A DNA stretch of 64,000 nt from Microdochium bolleyi (lineage: Eukaryota; Ascomycota; Sordariomycetes; Xylariales; Microdochiaceae), in assembly GCA_001566295.1 (NCBI GenBank), contig KQ964256.1, forward strand, positions 682,001 to 746,000, given 5' to 3'. Below are positions 14,181-26,800 of the stretch, one piece after another. Both the position numbers and the translations under genes were made by a program. Under the pieces are notes generated by a model. It worked only from the letters and a program-made list of their open reading frames with translations, did not search any database and was not told the DNA's origin. Every line of letters starts with the position of its first letter. Within the stretch, counting starts at the first letter, position 1.

Positions 14181-14589
14181 ACCTATGTTCCTAGCTGCAC
14201 AGTGAGAACAAGTGCTGTTCTGGAACAGACACAGCGGACTCGGTGTACGAGGATCTTCCAATGCGGAAGGACAGGAGACCAGAGTCCGGGATGCACTGGG
14301 GCCATTGCACGGCGTTCATGTTGGGCCCAGTGAAGTCTCGGGTACCGCGACTCTGACGCTAATCGTGACGATTTTGTGCTCAACTTCTTGTAGTCGGTAC
14401 CCATGGGACGGCGCTGCCCCACAGCCCGGACGCCGGCCGGTTGCTGTAGTATCGATAAGCGGACCCTGCAGCGCATCACCCAACTTTTTTTCAAATGCGG
14501 GTTTCCTGTTGCATCTTGCCATCCTGCTGTAAGCAATACAGCTCGCCCGCCACGACCTGTTGCGTTCCGAGACTCCTGCTTCGCCCGCC
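14181..14589. promoter_or_regulatory. Bidirectional promoter region, ProRS / MAK21
   Basis: 409 bases separate two divergent start codons, so both promoters and 5' leaders must lie here. A pyrimidine-rich stretch including a run of eight T near 14483 precedes MAK21. I see no convincing named transcription-factor site. Confidence 0.6.
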
Positions 14590-17500
14590 ATGGCCTCCGC
14601 AGGCTTCAACGATGCCGCCCTGGCAAAATTGACTGCCAAGATCGACAGCAAGCTTTCTCAGCCCGCCACAAAGTCGCAGGCAAGCCAGCGACAACAAGCC
14701 CCTCACAGCGGCAAGAACAGCACAGCCACCAACGGTGCCCATTTAGCCGACAGGAAGCGCAAGCAGTCTTCAGATCATGTCGCGCAACCTGCCGATGTCA
14801 AGTCCAACAAGCGCTCCCGCCAAGACAGGCAGGCCGACCCGAAGGCATCGGCCAAGGCCACAAATCAACACAGTCCGGCTTCTTCCAAGCGCCCGCAACG
14901 CGCCGCTCCTTCCATCTCAGACAAGGCGCCCTCCGGTACCAATATCGATAAGAATGTGCTGCTAGAGGAAATCATGGCCCTCGGAGGAAGCAAGGAGGAT
15001 CTTGATCTTGTCGGTGATGCCGAATCTGACGACGAGGCGGCCTTCGCTTCCTCAGGCAACCCAGACGAAGCCCTCCAGGCCGAGCTGGCACAGTTTGCCG
15101 CAACGCTAGGCTTCGAGAAAGTGGCCCCTACACTAGACGAAGAAGAAGAAGAAGAAGAAGACGATGCCCAGGACGATGAAGTATCGGTAGGATCTTCAGA
15201 TGGCTCTGACAACATCGACCATGATGTCGACGAGGGTGAGAGCGAAGAGGGCGATGAAGAAGAAGTTGGAGGCGCCCCAGTCGCTGCGACCACAATAGCC
15301 AACAAGGCCACTCCTCGAGATCTCGCGACGAAGACAGTTAAGGGCAAGACGGTCAGTACCAAGCAGGCCAATTTTCCCTTAGGTGGACACATTCGACCTG
15401 CTGATGTCGCTTCGCTAAGCTGCTAACATCTGCCATGCACAGAAATTTGAACAACGCCCCGACTGGCACGCTGCTGAGCTACCTCCCTTGCCTCCCGCTA
15501 CAGATCCAGACACCGCTGCCTCTTCAAGCGCAATCGCAAGCCTCAAGGCCCATGCTACGAGCCTCTTACAGCAGGATACAGCAATATACAGCAAAACCCA
15601 GTCGGCATCGTCCAATCACAAGTTCATGTCTACTATCATGACTTCTGGTACCATGTCGGACAAGGTTTCTGCCCTGACTCTCGCTGCTCAGGAATCCCCG
15701 CTTCACAATGTCAAAACTCTGGACAATTTGCTCGTGCTCGCCTCAAAGCGTAATCGTGGCCAAGCACTTGCCGCGCTCGCGGCCATGGTGGACCTGCTGG
15801 GACCTGGTATGCTCTTGCCATCGGATCGTCGGCTGTACGCATTTGGATCGCAGCCAGGTCTCGTGGGAACTCTACAGAATAAGCCGATCAAGACGTGGTC
15901 ACCAGGACAGGCCCTGCCTGGCAAAATCACCGAGCAGCATCTTATTTCGTGGGCTTTCGAAGACTGGCTCAAAGAGTCTTACTTCAAGATGATCCAGGCT
16001 TTGGAGGTGTGGTGTGACGACGAGATTGACTACTCTCGCACCAAAGCTGTCGACATGGTCTACGCCCTGCTCAAAGATAAACCTGAGCAGGAGTCCAACT
16101 TGCTAAGACTTCTGGTTAACAAGCTGGGCGACCGTGAGCGCAAAATCTCCTCTCGCGCTTCCTACTTGCTACTGCAGCTGCTCAACATCCACCCGGCAAT
16201 GAAATCCATTGTGATTCGTGCCGTGGAGCAAGACATCATCTTTCGCCAGGGCCAGGACATGCGTGCAAAGTACACAGCCATCAACACGTTGAACCAGACG
16301 ATTTTGAGCAGCAAAGAGCCCGCCATCGCCGACGCTCTCTTGAAGATATACTTTGGCCTCTTTGTCTCTCTTCTCAAGACTGGCGCTCTTAGCGAGCTCG
16401 ATGGGGAGCCTCAGGTCGCTCCAAAGCCAAAATCCAACAAGCGGCATCGGGGACCACCACTACCCAAGCGTGACAAGCAAGCAGAGGCACAGACCACCGC
16501 TGCTCAAGATGCTGCTTCCAAGCTTGTGTCTGCGATCCTGACGGGAGTGAACCGAGCTGTTCCCTTCTCACAAGCGGACTCATCCACGTACGTTTCTGAA
16601 TTGCGATACATATTTCCAGCTGGAGGGCTTTTTCTTTTTTTCTTTCGATACTAACCTCGGCTTACCAGACTTGAAACCCACCTCGACACACTTTTCCGCA
16701 TCACACACTCATCCAACTTCAATACTAGTATACAGGCACTCATGCTGGTGCAGCAGCTCTCAGCAACCAGACATCTTGCCACTGAAAGATTCTATAGAAC
16801 TCTGTACGAGGCGCTGTTGGACCCCCGACTGATCTCCTCCTCGAAGCAAGCCCTTTTCCTCAACCTGCTGTATCGCAGTCTCAAGGCCGACGTAGACGTT
16901 CGTCGTGTCAAGGCGTTCGTCAAGAGAATGTTGCAGATCCTCAACCTCCATCAACCATCCTTCGTCTGTGGCGTTCTCTACCTCATCATCGAACTCTGTG
17001 TCGACTTTCCGGACTTAAAGACGCTTTTGAATGAGCCTGAAGAGCACGATGTCAGCAACGCCATGGACGAAACAGCGACACCCCAGCAGTCTGCCGCCGA
17101 CGACGGCTTGGACAGCGAAGGTGTCAAGTCAGAGACCATGTATGATGGACGAAAGAGAGATCCCGAGTACAGCAATGCGCATCGGAGCTGTCTCTGGGAG
17201 CTGGTAAGTAGTACCGTCGCATTTACGGCAGGCTTGCAATCTCCATGATATGTCACGTGTACTGATTTGCCACTCACAGCTTCCATTCTTGCGGCACTAC
17301 CACCCCTCCGTCGATGTATACGCCACAGACCTGATCAGAGGACAGCAGACTACAGGCAAGCCTGAGTTGGCAAGCCATAGTCTTATTGCCTTCCTGGACA
17401 AGTTCGTTTACCGCAATGCCAAGGCGAGTGACAATGCTAGAGGTGCCTCCATCATGCAGCCTGTACACGCAGGTTCGGGCAAGCCTTCGGCCGCCGGTAT

Positions 17501-18077
17501 CGGCTCATCGCTCAACACCGCTGCTTTCTGGAACAAACGTAGCGAGGACGTGGCCGTGGAAGATGTATTCTTCCACGAGTACTTTAGCAAGGTGGGCAAA
17601 GCTGGGCAGGAGAGTAGGAAGAAGAAGGCCAAGGCCAAGGAAGAGACTGGTTCTGGCGACGAAGAGGGCTCAGATGCCGGCGAAGACGAGATTTGGCAGG
17701 CCCTGGTCAACTCACGGCCAGATGTCGAGGGCGACGATAATTCGGACGAAGAGAGTGACGCCGAGTTCAACGATCTCATGGGTCTGGACGACTCGGATGA
17801 GGAGATGGACGAGGCTGAAGAGGATGAGGACATGTCTGCAGACGCGGCTGGCGAGTCTGATGGCCTCGAAGGTCTCCTCGACGATGAGGATGAGGATGAC
17901 ATGGTGTTCGATGACGAGGAGGATGAGGACGAAGCAGCTTCGAAGGAGCCAGCTGCGGAGTCCAAGAAGCCAGAGTCAGCCCAAAAGGCGCGCCGGCGAG
18001 CACTCAAGAATCTACCGATGTTTGCATCGGTGGACGACTATGCAGAAATGTTGGCCCAGGAGGAGGATGGCATGTGA
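14590..18077 (+). CDS. MAK21: Ribosome biogenesis factor Mak21/Noc1 (CBF/Mak21 family)
   Basis: Acts with Noc2 in early 60S pre-ribosome assembly and export from the nucleolus. Exons 14590-15351, 15443-16587, 16669-17203, 17280-18077 give 1079 residues (yeast Mak21 1025). A lysine/serine-rich head is followed by an acidic stretch (near 15139-15290), helical-repeat sequence through exon 2, and the CBF/Mak21 domain spanning exon 3 and early exon 4 (IQALMLVQQL, then LPFLRHYHPSVDVYATDL). The tail is a very long Asp/Glu/Ser run ending KKPESAQKARRRALKNLPMF, as in Mak21. All three introns have GT..AG ends and two show CTAAC-type branch sites. An in-frame ATG exists 10 codons upstream (14560); 14590 (GCCATGGCC) has the better context. 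Confidence 0.95.
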
Positions 18078-18615
18078 AATTCGTGGTCTGGCACATGGAC
18101 GATGGCAAAGTAGGAAGATACCAGTGTCCATGACACAATACGTTCAATATCAGGTTTCTGGAGCGATTGAGCCTTGTGTATGTCCTGGCAATCGAGCTGT
18201 ATGGCTAGCAGAAACGGCGGATCGTCTCAATGTGTTGATCGACCTCAAGTGCCCGGCTCTCAATCACTGCCGGAGCCTCGGCAACTGCCGACTCGGGCTA
18301 GACGGACGCCCACGTGCCATGGCGGAATGGGGTCCGCGCCATCACTGCGGGCGGAAAGATTTTTTTCTCCGCCTCAGGGGCAAGTAACTTGACGTGAATA
18401 CCGCGCCCCCGAAATTGTTGAGGTTTCCAAAGGCTGCCCGTGCTCCATGAATAGACACAACTGGGCAGCCCACTTTGACCACGCAAGTTGCCCGCACAAA
18501 CGCCCAATTAGGAAAGTCGGCCGGCCGACCGCCCTTTGACCGCGAGGCGAAACCCGCATCACGACTCGCCCGCCCCGGCCATCCCGCGCATCCCGCCATT
18601 GTCGCTATTGCAGAC
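18078..18615. other. Intergenic region, MAK21 3' side and thioesterase promoter
   Basis: Tandem-orientation spacer of 538 bases. It contains a CACGTG hexamer at 18310-18315 and the palindrome listed separately. No gene is seen. Confidence 0.55.
18516..18529. promoter_or_regulatory. Perfect 14-bp palindrome GTCGGCCGGCCGAC
   Basis: The sequence equals its own reverse complement and contains paired CGG/CCG triplets, the half-site type bound by fungal Zn2Cys6 factors. It sits about 87 bases before the thioesterase start. A regulatory role is inference. Confidence 0.3.
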
Positions 18616-19581
18616 ATGGCCACCGCGCGAACCCTGACCCGGTACCTCGCCCGCGCCGCGGGTCCACGGCCGGCGATTATATATCATGGTCTGCCCGGCC
18701 ATCGGCTACGTGTCTGCCGCCGCCTGGCCTCATCATCCACCGCACTCCCATCCACCGCCGCCGCCGTTTCATCCTCAACGCCTCCGCCGCCCTCCACGTT
18801 CCGCCGCGCCCTCTCTGCCGCTACCTTCGCTATTGTTATCACCGCCTTCGGCTTCGCCATGGCTGCTGCCCCTGCTGTATCCACGGTCAACGGGCTGATG
18901 AACCCGCCCACCGACGCCGAGACCCTGACAATGTACACTCCGTCCTCGGACGAAGAGCGCGAGGTCGAGGCCTTTATCGATTCGCACCCGGTCGTCACCG
19001 AGTTGCGCACCCGACCGGGTTTCACGGCGTCCCGGCCGCACCTCAAGATGCCCGAATCTTTGCGCAGTCACACGCTGACGGCAGGCCTGCTGCTCGGGCC
19101 GGGCCGCGTTGTCGTGCCTCCGCTCACCTTTGTCGAGGAGGGCGGCAAGTCGCTGGTCAGCATCTCGTACCTTGGCGCCGATCTGTGCGGCCACCCGGGT
19201 ATCGTTCACGGCGGCCTGCTAGCCACGATGCTCGACGAGGGCCTCGCCCGCTGCTGCTTTCCAGCTTTGCCCCATAAGGTCGGCATGACTGCCAACCTCA
19301 ACATCAACTACCGTGCCCCGGCACCCGCGGGATCCTATGTTGCCCTGCGCGCCACAACTACAAAAGTCGAGGGCCGCAAGGCGTGGGTCGAGGGTCGCAT
19401 CGAGACCCTGGTGGCCGAGGGCGAGACACCCGTCGTCCTGGCCGAAGCTACAGCCCTCTTCATATCGCCGAAGCAGGCAGTGGTATGTGCAGATTAGCTC
19501 TCTTGCCGCGCACTCTATCGCTGTTTTGTGCTAACTTGTGACCCATTGCAGATGATGGCTGGCGTCTCCCCTGCCTCATAA
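18616..19581 (+). CDS. HotDog-fold acyl-CoA thioesterase (PaaI/4HBT family), probably mitochondrial membrane-anchored
   Basis: Likely hydrolyses acyl-CoA. Exons 18616-19482 and 19552-19581 give 298 residues. The N-terminus is Arg/Ser/Ala-rich like a mitochondrial leader, followed by one hydrophobic segment (ATFAIVITAFGFAMAAAPA, about residues 72-90). The HotDog domain follows, with HPGIVHGGLLATMLDEG, the central helix of this family, and strands such as NINYRAPAPAGSYV and KAWVEGRIETL. The last exon is only 30 nt (encoding MMAGVSPAS), joined through a GTATGT intron with a CTAAC branch site. The frame is open upstream to 18475; ATG 18616 is chosen because it starts the leader. Substrate chain length is unknown. 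Confidence 0.85.
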
Positions 19582-20658
19582 GCCCTGCGAAAGGTATTGT
19601 ATGTATCGCTCAACCGCATATATCGACTCGGCCGCCATTAGCTTGACACAATCAGTACACCGGAACAAAGGCTCGCTAGGAGACATGAAGAGTGCTGGGA
19701 ACTGATAGAGACCTCGTTAGCCACCCATAGAGGCTTCTTGGATGCATGGGCGTTGCACAATGTGCTGCCTTGCTGTCAGCTTCGGGTGAGATATGTGCCG
19801 GCTCGATAGACCGCGAGGCCCTGCATGGGAAGTACCATATTACGAACTCTTCGTTCTTCACGAAATAATAGACGGGTGTACGACCCGGTCAAGAAGGCAT
19901 ATGGATAAGGACCCCATAGGATTGAGAGCACTCGCAGGGATCGAGTCTGCCGCTCTGTGTTGCCTCGTTACAAGTCACGTTGCCGGGCTTACGCCGAGCA
20001 ATGTTCGTTTTCCACAGCATCGGGAAGACACCTGAACCCACGCAGGTTTTTAGACACACAAGCAGGAGAATAGAAGCATAATGGAAGCATGGAAAATTCT
20101 AAGAAGACGACAGGCCTGGTGATGGCTGGCGAGGGCGAGCTCCATGGATATCCTCGAGGCAACCAGAAAAAAGAGCCTGTGCATGCGAGGCAGTCGGGAG
20201 CACGTCATTTTGAACCGACGTGGGGCCTTTTGAAAGATCACAAGAATCTGCAGCTATGAGGAACAACATTCGCTGCCAGAGTACGACTGCACCATGTTAG
20301 TCACCAAAGCAGACATGAGACGTGGGATTGCTCGTATTACGCCTACCCATACAGCCAGAGCTGACAAGCCGGAGTGTGCGCTTGGCGACCTGGTAAAATA
20401 GAGAACTCTCCGACATGGAATTTCGCAATGCTGGAGTCCCGCCGTCTCCACACCCTGCGGATCCTGCCAGCTCTGACGTCTTCCCGAGAGCCGCACTCGG
20501 ACTGCGGCATCGCTGGCGGGGCAGTACTTCTACATAGATGCTTTGCGCCCGCCTAATGTCGGCATTCCCTCTCGCCAGCCGACTCGAAACAACAATCATT
20601 CATTGCAAACCTTCGTTTCTTGCCGTCTTCATATCTCCAAGTCAAACATCTAGACACA
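19582..20658. other. Intergenic region before MET14
   Basis: About 1.08 kb holding the thioesterase 3' end and the MET14 promoter. Only short overlapping frames are present, none protein-like. I found no clear Cys3/Met4-type site and no tRNA. Confidence 0.5.
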
Positions 20659-21376
20659 ATGGCCACGTAAGAAATCCAATGCGCCGCAGGCAGTCCTTTC
20701 CCCTGCCCCGCGTCCGCTTTGTATTCCTCCACACATTCTGACTTCCTCACCCTCTCACAGCAACATTGTCTGGCACCCGTCCCTCTCGCGCCAGGAGCGC
20801 TCCGAATTCCGCAAACAAAAGGGTTTTACCCTATGGTTCACCGGTCTCTCCGCCTCGGGCAAGTCAACCGTCGCCACCGCCCTCGAGCAGCACCTCCTCC
20901 ACAAGGGCCTCGCCGCCTACCGCCTCGACGGCGACAACGTCCGCTTCGGCCTCAACAAGGACCTCGGCTTTAGCGACAAGGACCGTGTCGAGAACATCCG
21001 CCGCATTGGCGAAGTCGCAAAGCTCTTTGCAGACTCGTCCTGCATCGCTCTTACCTCCTTCATCTCCCCCTTCAAGGCCGATCGCCAGATCGCCCGTGAC
21101 GTCCACGCGGCTGTCGCCCCGGGTTCTTCCGACCAGCCCATTCCCTTCATCGAGGTCTTTGTAGACATCCCTATCGAGGTCGCCGAGCAGCGTGACCCTA
21201 AGGGCCTCTACAAGAAGGCCCGCGCTGGCGAGATTCCCCACTTCACCGGCATCAGCTCTCCCTATGAGGCCCCGGAGAACCCCGACATTGTCCTCAAGAC
21301 TCACGAGAAGTCGGTCGAGGAGTGTGTTCAGCAGCTCGTCGACTGGCTCCAGGCCAAGGGCCTCATCTCCATATAG
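20659..21376 (+). CDS. MET14: Adenylylsulfate (APS) kinase
   Basis: Phosphorylates adenylylsulfate to PAPS with ATP, the second step of sulfate assimilation, in the cytosol. Exons are 20659-20666 (only 8 nt: ATG, GCC and two bases) and 20761-21376, giving 207 residues (yeast Met14 202). The P-loop GLSASGKST lies at about residue 32. The APS-binding region includes LDGDNVRFGLNKDLGFS and ENIRRIGEVAKLF; further on are SFISPFKADR, FVDIPIEVAEQRDPKGLYKKA and the PYEAPENPD motif. The intron begins GTAAGA and ends CTCACAG. The protein starts MATNIVWH, typical of fungal orthologues, which supports the tiny first exon. Confidence 0.96.
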
Positions 21377-21810
21377 ATTGTTGCGTTCCTGTGCCTGGGC
21401 AGAGTTCGCGCGTCGCATCGCTGCAGGAGGGATTGTTAGAAATCGAATCGATATGGAGCTGAGAGGGGCACTGCAGTGAGCTCTTCCGGTTCCTTTTATG
21501 ATCTCAGAGGCATGGATGATCTGCCACACTGGTCTCTAGTGGCACGACGCTTTACACTTTTGACTATACTGTGAAGGGGTGTTGCCCATCTGGGTTGACA
21601 AAAATGGCCAAGAAAAATGACAAGAGTAAATGCACTACGGACAGGCAAGAGATCAATCTCAGTCGCAGTGTGTCCGTGGCGGCAGAGGTGCTTGTGAAAA
21701 TGCGATGCTTCCCCATATGACAGTGTCTAACTGCTTCCCGGCGCTGGGCCCCAGAGCTCTCTGTCATGCTTGTCTAAGTACTTGAACCATAGCAAGATGA
21801 GTCGACGGCC
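21377..21810. other. Convergent 3' intergenic region
   Basis: 434 bases between the stop codons of MET14 and VMA5. It should hold both 3' UTRs; no gene is seen. Confidence 0.6.
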
Positions 21811-23224
21811 TCATGGTAACTCAAACTCATAGTACACATATGCAGTGTACTCGTGGCCCTCACCTCCAGCCAGGCCGGCCGCAGCCATATCTGAGGACAA
21901 TGCAGCATCATCTTTGGTAATGCGGCCCTTCTTGTCGCGTCCGAAGGCGTTGCCACCAAGATAAGAATAGGTCGAGTCCAGTGCCGTCTTGACCTTCTTA
22001 ACCTGCTTCGAGTTGGTCTAATGATACAGGGGTCAGTCAAGCTGCAAGATTCGCGGCTTTGTGGGACATTCACACAGGCGACTCACTAGAACCATTGCAG
22101 ATACGAACTCTGCGGGTAGACCGTAGCGAAGAACGGTCTCAACAAAGACACGCAATGCCATGACGTGTGCCCATATCATGACGCTTTCGCTCCAGCCTGT
22201 CCGGCTCAGACGCAAGGCCTCCCCCCAAACCTTTCTCTCTTCCTCGCCAACCTTTTGCAGCTCGCGCTGTTCCTCTTCTCTGCCACCTTGGACGTGCTTG
22301 TACTGACGGGGCGTCCACTTGTTCTCGCGGCACTTGTGTTGAAAGTCTGTGCTGTGTTTCTTGAAAGTGGTTACCGCGAATAGAATAAACTCGTCGTCCT
22401 GTGCAACCTCGTACGCCGATCGAGGAACGACCATGGGCGCAATCGACTCGTATGTCTTGAGGAAATCCTTCTTCAGGTTGTTGGGCACGGCGATCAGATG
22501 TGTCTCGAGATACTCCGAGTCCTGGACGAGGATAGACGGATTCACCACGGGGGTGAGCGACTTGGTAGCAAGATTACCACTGTGGCACAGACGCGGGAAA
22601 AGGTCAGCAGTCCGTTTCCTGGGACAGATGCGCAGCCTGTACCGGCACTATACAAAAAGCGACGTATTCGGGGACAGCTTACTTCTGCTTTCTCTGGAGG
22701 TTGGTCAGGTTGGACTTGACCGAGTTGTACTGGTTGAACTTGGACTTGACGTCATTGTCGATGGTTGCCAGCTCCTTCTGGAGGACATCGATGAGCTCGC
22801 CGATGGGGCGTTCGGCGCGGTAGCGGACCTTGTTCCATGAGAAGTTGCGGAGGTACTGATCAGTTGGTTCTGGAGCAGCGTGTCAGCACAAGTGGTAGCG
22901 GTGCCTAGCAGAGGCTGGGTGGGGAGCAAGCGCACTATCATTGACGGTCTGCTGCTGTGCGACCTTGTCAGGGCTGTCGGGGAAGAGGGATCGCAGAGAG
23001 TCGGCCGACTTCTGGACCATGCCGCGGCAAGCACTGTCGAGCTTTGCGAGGTCGTCCGCGTGCTGGACGAGGGCGTCAAGGGTGCCGATGCGGAAGCCGG
23101 GCACGGGGTACGGAACGAGAGTTGCGTCCGCGACGGTGGCACGGAGAGAGGAGAGGGCATCGGCCTCGTTGCCCGAGTCGAACCCACTCAAGGGAAGGGA
23201 GACGAGGGCGTACGTGGCGGACAT
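21811..23224 (-). CDS. VMA5: V-type H+-ATPase subunit C (V1 sector)
   Basis: Subunit C is part of the V1 peripheral stalk of the vacuolar proton pump and takes part in regulated V1/V0 disassembly. Exons 22936-23224, 22683-22869, 22087-22579, 21811-22017 give 391 residues, matching yeast Vma5 (392). Family stretches seen: FRIGTLDALVQHADDLAKLD near residue 45, DQYLRNFSWNKVRYRAERP, ELATIDNDVKSKFNQYNSVK, VQDSEYLETHLIAVP, MVVPRSAYEVAQDDEF, RTGWSESVMIWAHV, RVFVETVLRYGLPAEFVS and the C-terminal YTAYVYYEFELP. The start (MSATYALVSLPL) is the first ATG of the conserved N-terminus. It is divergent from the AT-hook gene and convergent with MET14. Confidence 0.96.
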
Positions 23225-23873
23225 GATGATAGCGTAGCGACGAGGAAGCGCAAGGACGAGGAGGGCGGTGGTGGCCGAAGCTCGACCAGCCGAGCTCGAA
23301 TCGGTACAAGGGCGGCCGATTCGAGGGTGGCGGTGGGCAGGCAGCTGAGCGAGCACTCAAGCAGCAGATGCGAGGTGGACGGCGTCGTGCGAAGGTGAAG
23401 CGAGGCGTGATGCAACGGTGATGGGGAGTTGAGACTGAATGGCTGCTCTGGAGCTTGGAGAGCTCGATGCAGCTGGAGAAGGTGCAGCACGTACCTGGGC
23501 GAGGCCGAGCACTGTAAGTGGGGTGCTACCAACAGTGGGGGCGACCTGGGAGGATGCGGACGATAGCGTAACTTGAGTCTACGCTTCGAGGGCGTGCTCC
23601 CCAGGTCACTGGGGAGCTGGCCTCAGGCAACACATGCACCCGGGCCTGCTTGCTCGAGGAGCATACAACACGGCCGCCGCATCTCCTGGACCGGCCCGAC
23701 CCGACAACAACCTCGTGCAACAGCGTCGTCCTCGCAGCTCCTCGAGCCTCTCCGTCATGCTGCTGGCCGCTCCCCATGCCCGCCTCTGCTGTGCAAGGAC
23801 TGCTACCCCCGTTGCCGCCTACGCCAAGTAGGAAAGGTACCTCGTGGTGGTAGGCAGACAGACCATTGCGACA
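23225..23873. promoter_or_regulatory. Bidirectional promoter region, VMA5 / AT-hook gene
   Basis: 649 bases between divergent start codons. Frames crossing it are Arg/Pro-rich and not protein-like. No specific site is assigned. Confidence 0.55.
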
Positions 23874-26800
23874 ATGGACATGTCACCTGGTATGCGACGT
23901 CGAGCTTGCTCAACTTCTGCCTTTCACCGGACCATTGCTGACTCGTGCTTTCTGTCTCCAGCTTCACAGCCCATCGTCCTGCCAGACGGCTCCAGTGCTG
24001 TCGATGCCCATGCTGGCCCCACGGCTTCGTCGTCGCCGCGGCGGTCCTCGTCCAGTATCGCGACCCCGACCGATTCCCCGTCGCAAAACATTGCCCGCAC
24101 GCCGCTATCACCGGGCCCCGGCGTGAAGACTCTGGGCGACGGCGTTAGCAGCGTGGGCGGCATGGGCTACACTGCTTCTATAGCTCCTGCCGTTACCCCC
24201 GCCACGTTCCTCAACTCGGATGCTCGCTTGTATCCTCGCGATGGCCGGGTTCGCGATCCGGTCCCCAGTAAGCTCAAGGGTGTCCCGCGCGACCTCAGCG
24301 CCAACTTCGCCGTCATGCACATGGACGTCAACAGCCATCCTAAGAGCAAAGGGCGCGATGCTGCCGCGAAGCGCACTAGTGAGAGCACCGCTCTGCAGGC
24401 CAGGCTTGCCTCCACGCCCTCTTACGTTTCCCATCACCGCCGCGCAAACTATCCCAAGCCACCTGGGTTCAAGCCGCACGTTGTCACGAGCTCTCCCCGC
24501 CTCCAAGGGCACTCGATATCGTCCACACTACCTCATGCGCCAACGCCAACCGCGCCAGCACTACCAGCACCGCCAGCACCCCAAGTCTTGACCACAGATC
24601 CGGACCTTGTTATGCTACCCTTGAGCTCTCACGAGGTCAAGTCTGAGCAAGCCCGGCTACTCACCCTACTTCGCACCCTGCCACCTTCAACGGTAGTGGA
24701 TCAAATCTGCAAGGCACTGGCATTCTTCGGAGGCATCCCAGAAGCCCCGCCTCCAGCAGACGGGCACTTTCCAGCAAGTGGCGAAGCCAACGGCCAGGGG
24801 TCGCTCTTCGTGGGATGGGTATCTGAGATCTTCCCCAACTTGGAACAGCCTCGGCAGCCGGTGCCCCGACCTCCTCCTTCTCCACCTACTTTACAACCCA
24901 TCGTAGAGGCTACCTCGCAGCTAGTGCCACAGTCTGTCAAGCGTCCCAGAGGCAGGCCAAAAGGCAGCAAGGCAACCAAGGTTCGTAGCGACAAGGGGAT
25001 CAAGAAAGGTCCTCTCAAATCTGCGCGGAAGTCTACTACCGGAGCGGACACTTTGCTGTCTGAGGGTCAACCAGATGTCTCGGCCGTTGTCGATGGAATA
25101 CCACCCGAGGTGGACAACATGACTCAGGGCTCGTTCAGCGCTGGCTCCGCCGAAGGACCAACCACTATTAATGGCACCCCGCATCCTCCGCCTTTGGTTC
25201 CGCTGCAGCCAAGCACACAACTGCCCGAGGTTTCCCAGACTCCAGGAAAGAAACGTGGCAGACCTAAGGGCTCGAAAAACCGCCCTAAAGACAACAGCTC
25301 AGTCGGCCCTTTGGCACAGCCTCAAATCCAAGTACCACCTACAACCACTGTAGACCGGTCTGAGCGTGAGCTGGTGCAACAACCATATCAAGCCGGCCCC
25401 CTGCATGCCCATTTGCCAGTCACAGAGACTGTGGCAGACGAGAGGGTCGTAGACCGAGCTGGCGTGGGGGCTGCCCAGTTGCCAATCAGTGACGGCTCTG
25501 CTGATGAGATCCAGCGCTCTGTGTCGCAACACTCCCTTTCCCGACATTGGCAACATTTGCCATCTGAGGCGGTCACATCTGCGAATGCCCAAGGACCGGC
25601 CTTGGAGGGCGATCGTGGCCGAACAACAAACTCAAGCACATGGAGTGAAAAGCGCCATCACAGCGATCAAAGGCCCCCCACTGACCAGCCAAAGGTGAAA
25701 GAGTCCTCTATTGTGGGGCTTAAGAGAAAAAGACAGAACATGCAAGGGCCTCCAGACAGACCTGCTGGCATAGAGACGGAGAATACGGGGTCTATGGATC
25801 TGCAGGTCGGTACGCAGTCTGCACAACGACTACTGGCGCCACTATCACAATCCAATCAAGGCGAAGATAATTCGTCTCGTGTGGTGGCTGGGGCAGCCTC
25901 TGGTGACCACAAGAAGAAACGCCAACGCAAATCTAAGACAGACTCTGCCTCAAAAACAGCTGGAACGGGGACACGAAGCGGGTCGGAGCTCCGAGGTTTT
26001 GAAATTCCTGCGAGCTTCGTAGACCACCAGGATTCGGGTGTTGACTCGGCTGTGCACGTGGGCGAGAACAGGAAGCACGACGAGCACACACCCAACACCC
26101 AGCATCTCATGTATACCGGCACGACTCCTGGCGTTCCTGTTGCTCGGAACAGTATAGCACATGGTCAGGAACAACACCACCAACCCAACGCGCCGCGCAG
26201 CTTCTCAAATTCCGAAAATGTGGCCTCCGAAAAGATGTGGGACACATCCGAAATTTTGAACAGCCGGTTCAGTGACAGTCATCCAGGGCGCCAAAGCGAT
26301 CAAGTGGTGCCTGTTACCCTCGAATCAATGACTATCCCACCACAGGCTCATGCTGCCATTCTCCCAGCAAGCGTCAAGTCGACGACTATTGCCCTTTCGA
26401 CCTTGCAGCGTCCGCATCAGCGACATCCACGGCAACAGCTACACCAGAAGACACCCTCACTGCCGCAGAAACATCAGAAGCCGTCTGCAATGAACTCTGC
26501 TGAGCGACCGATGAACGCTCAATCGGATGGTCCGCAGCTCTGTCAAAACAGCATTCGCCAGCACCGTGTCTCTAGTGGCTCCTCCGCCAGCTCCATTCTG
26601 AATTCTCGAATCACCAAATCACCACAGTTCCGTCCAGGCTCCCAAGGCAGTCCAACACTGATTGCTGGAGATGGTGGCAGGTTCGAGGGCGCACATGACC
26701 CGGTACATGAAAGCGCCTCGCGTCCTCAGCGTCCTCTCTCGACGATTTCTCACGAGAACCATCCACATCGGCCAACAAACCACGCTCTCCAAGCTATGAA

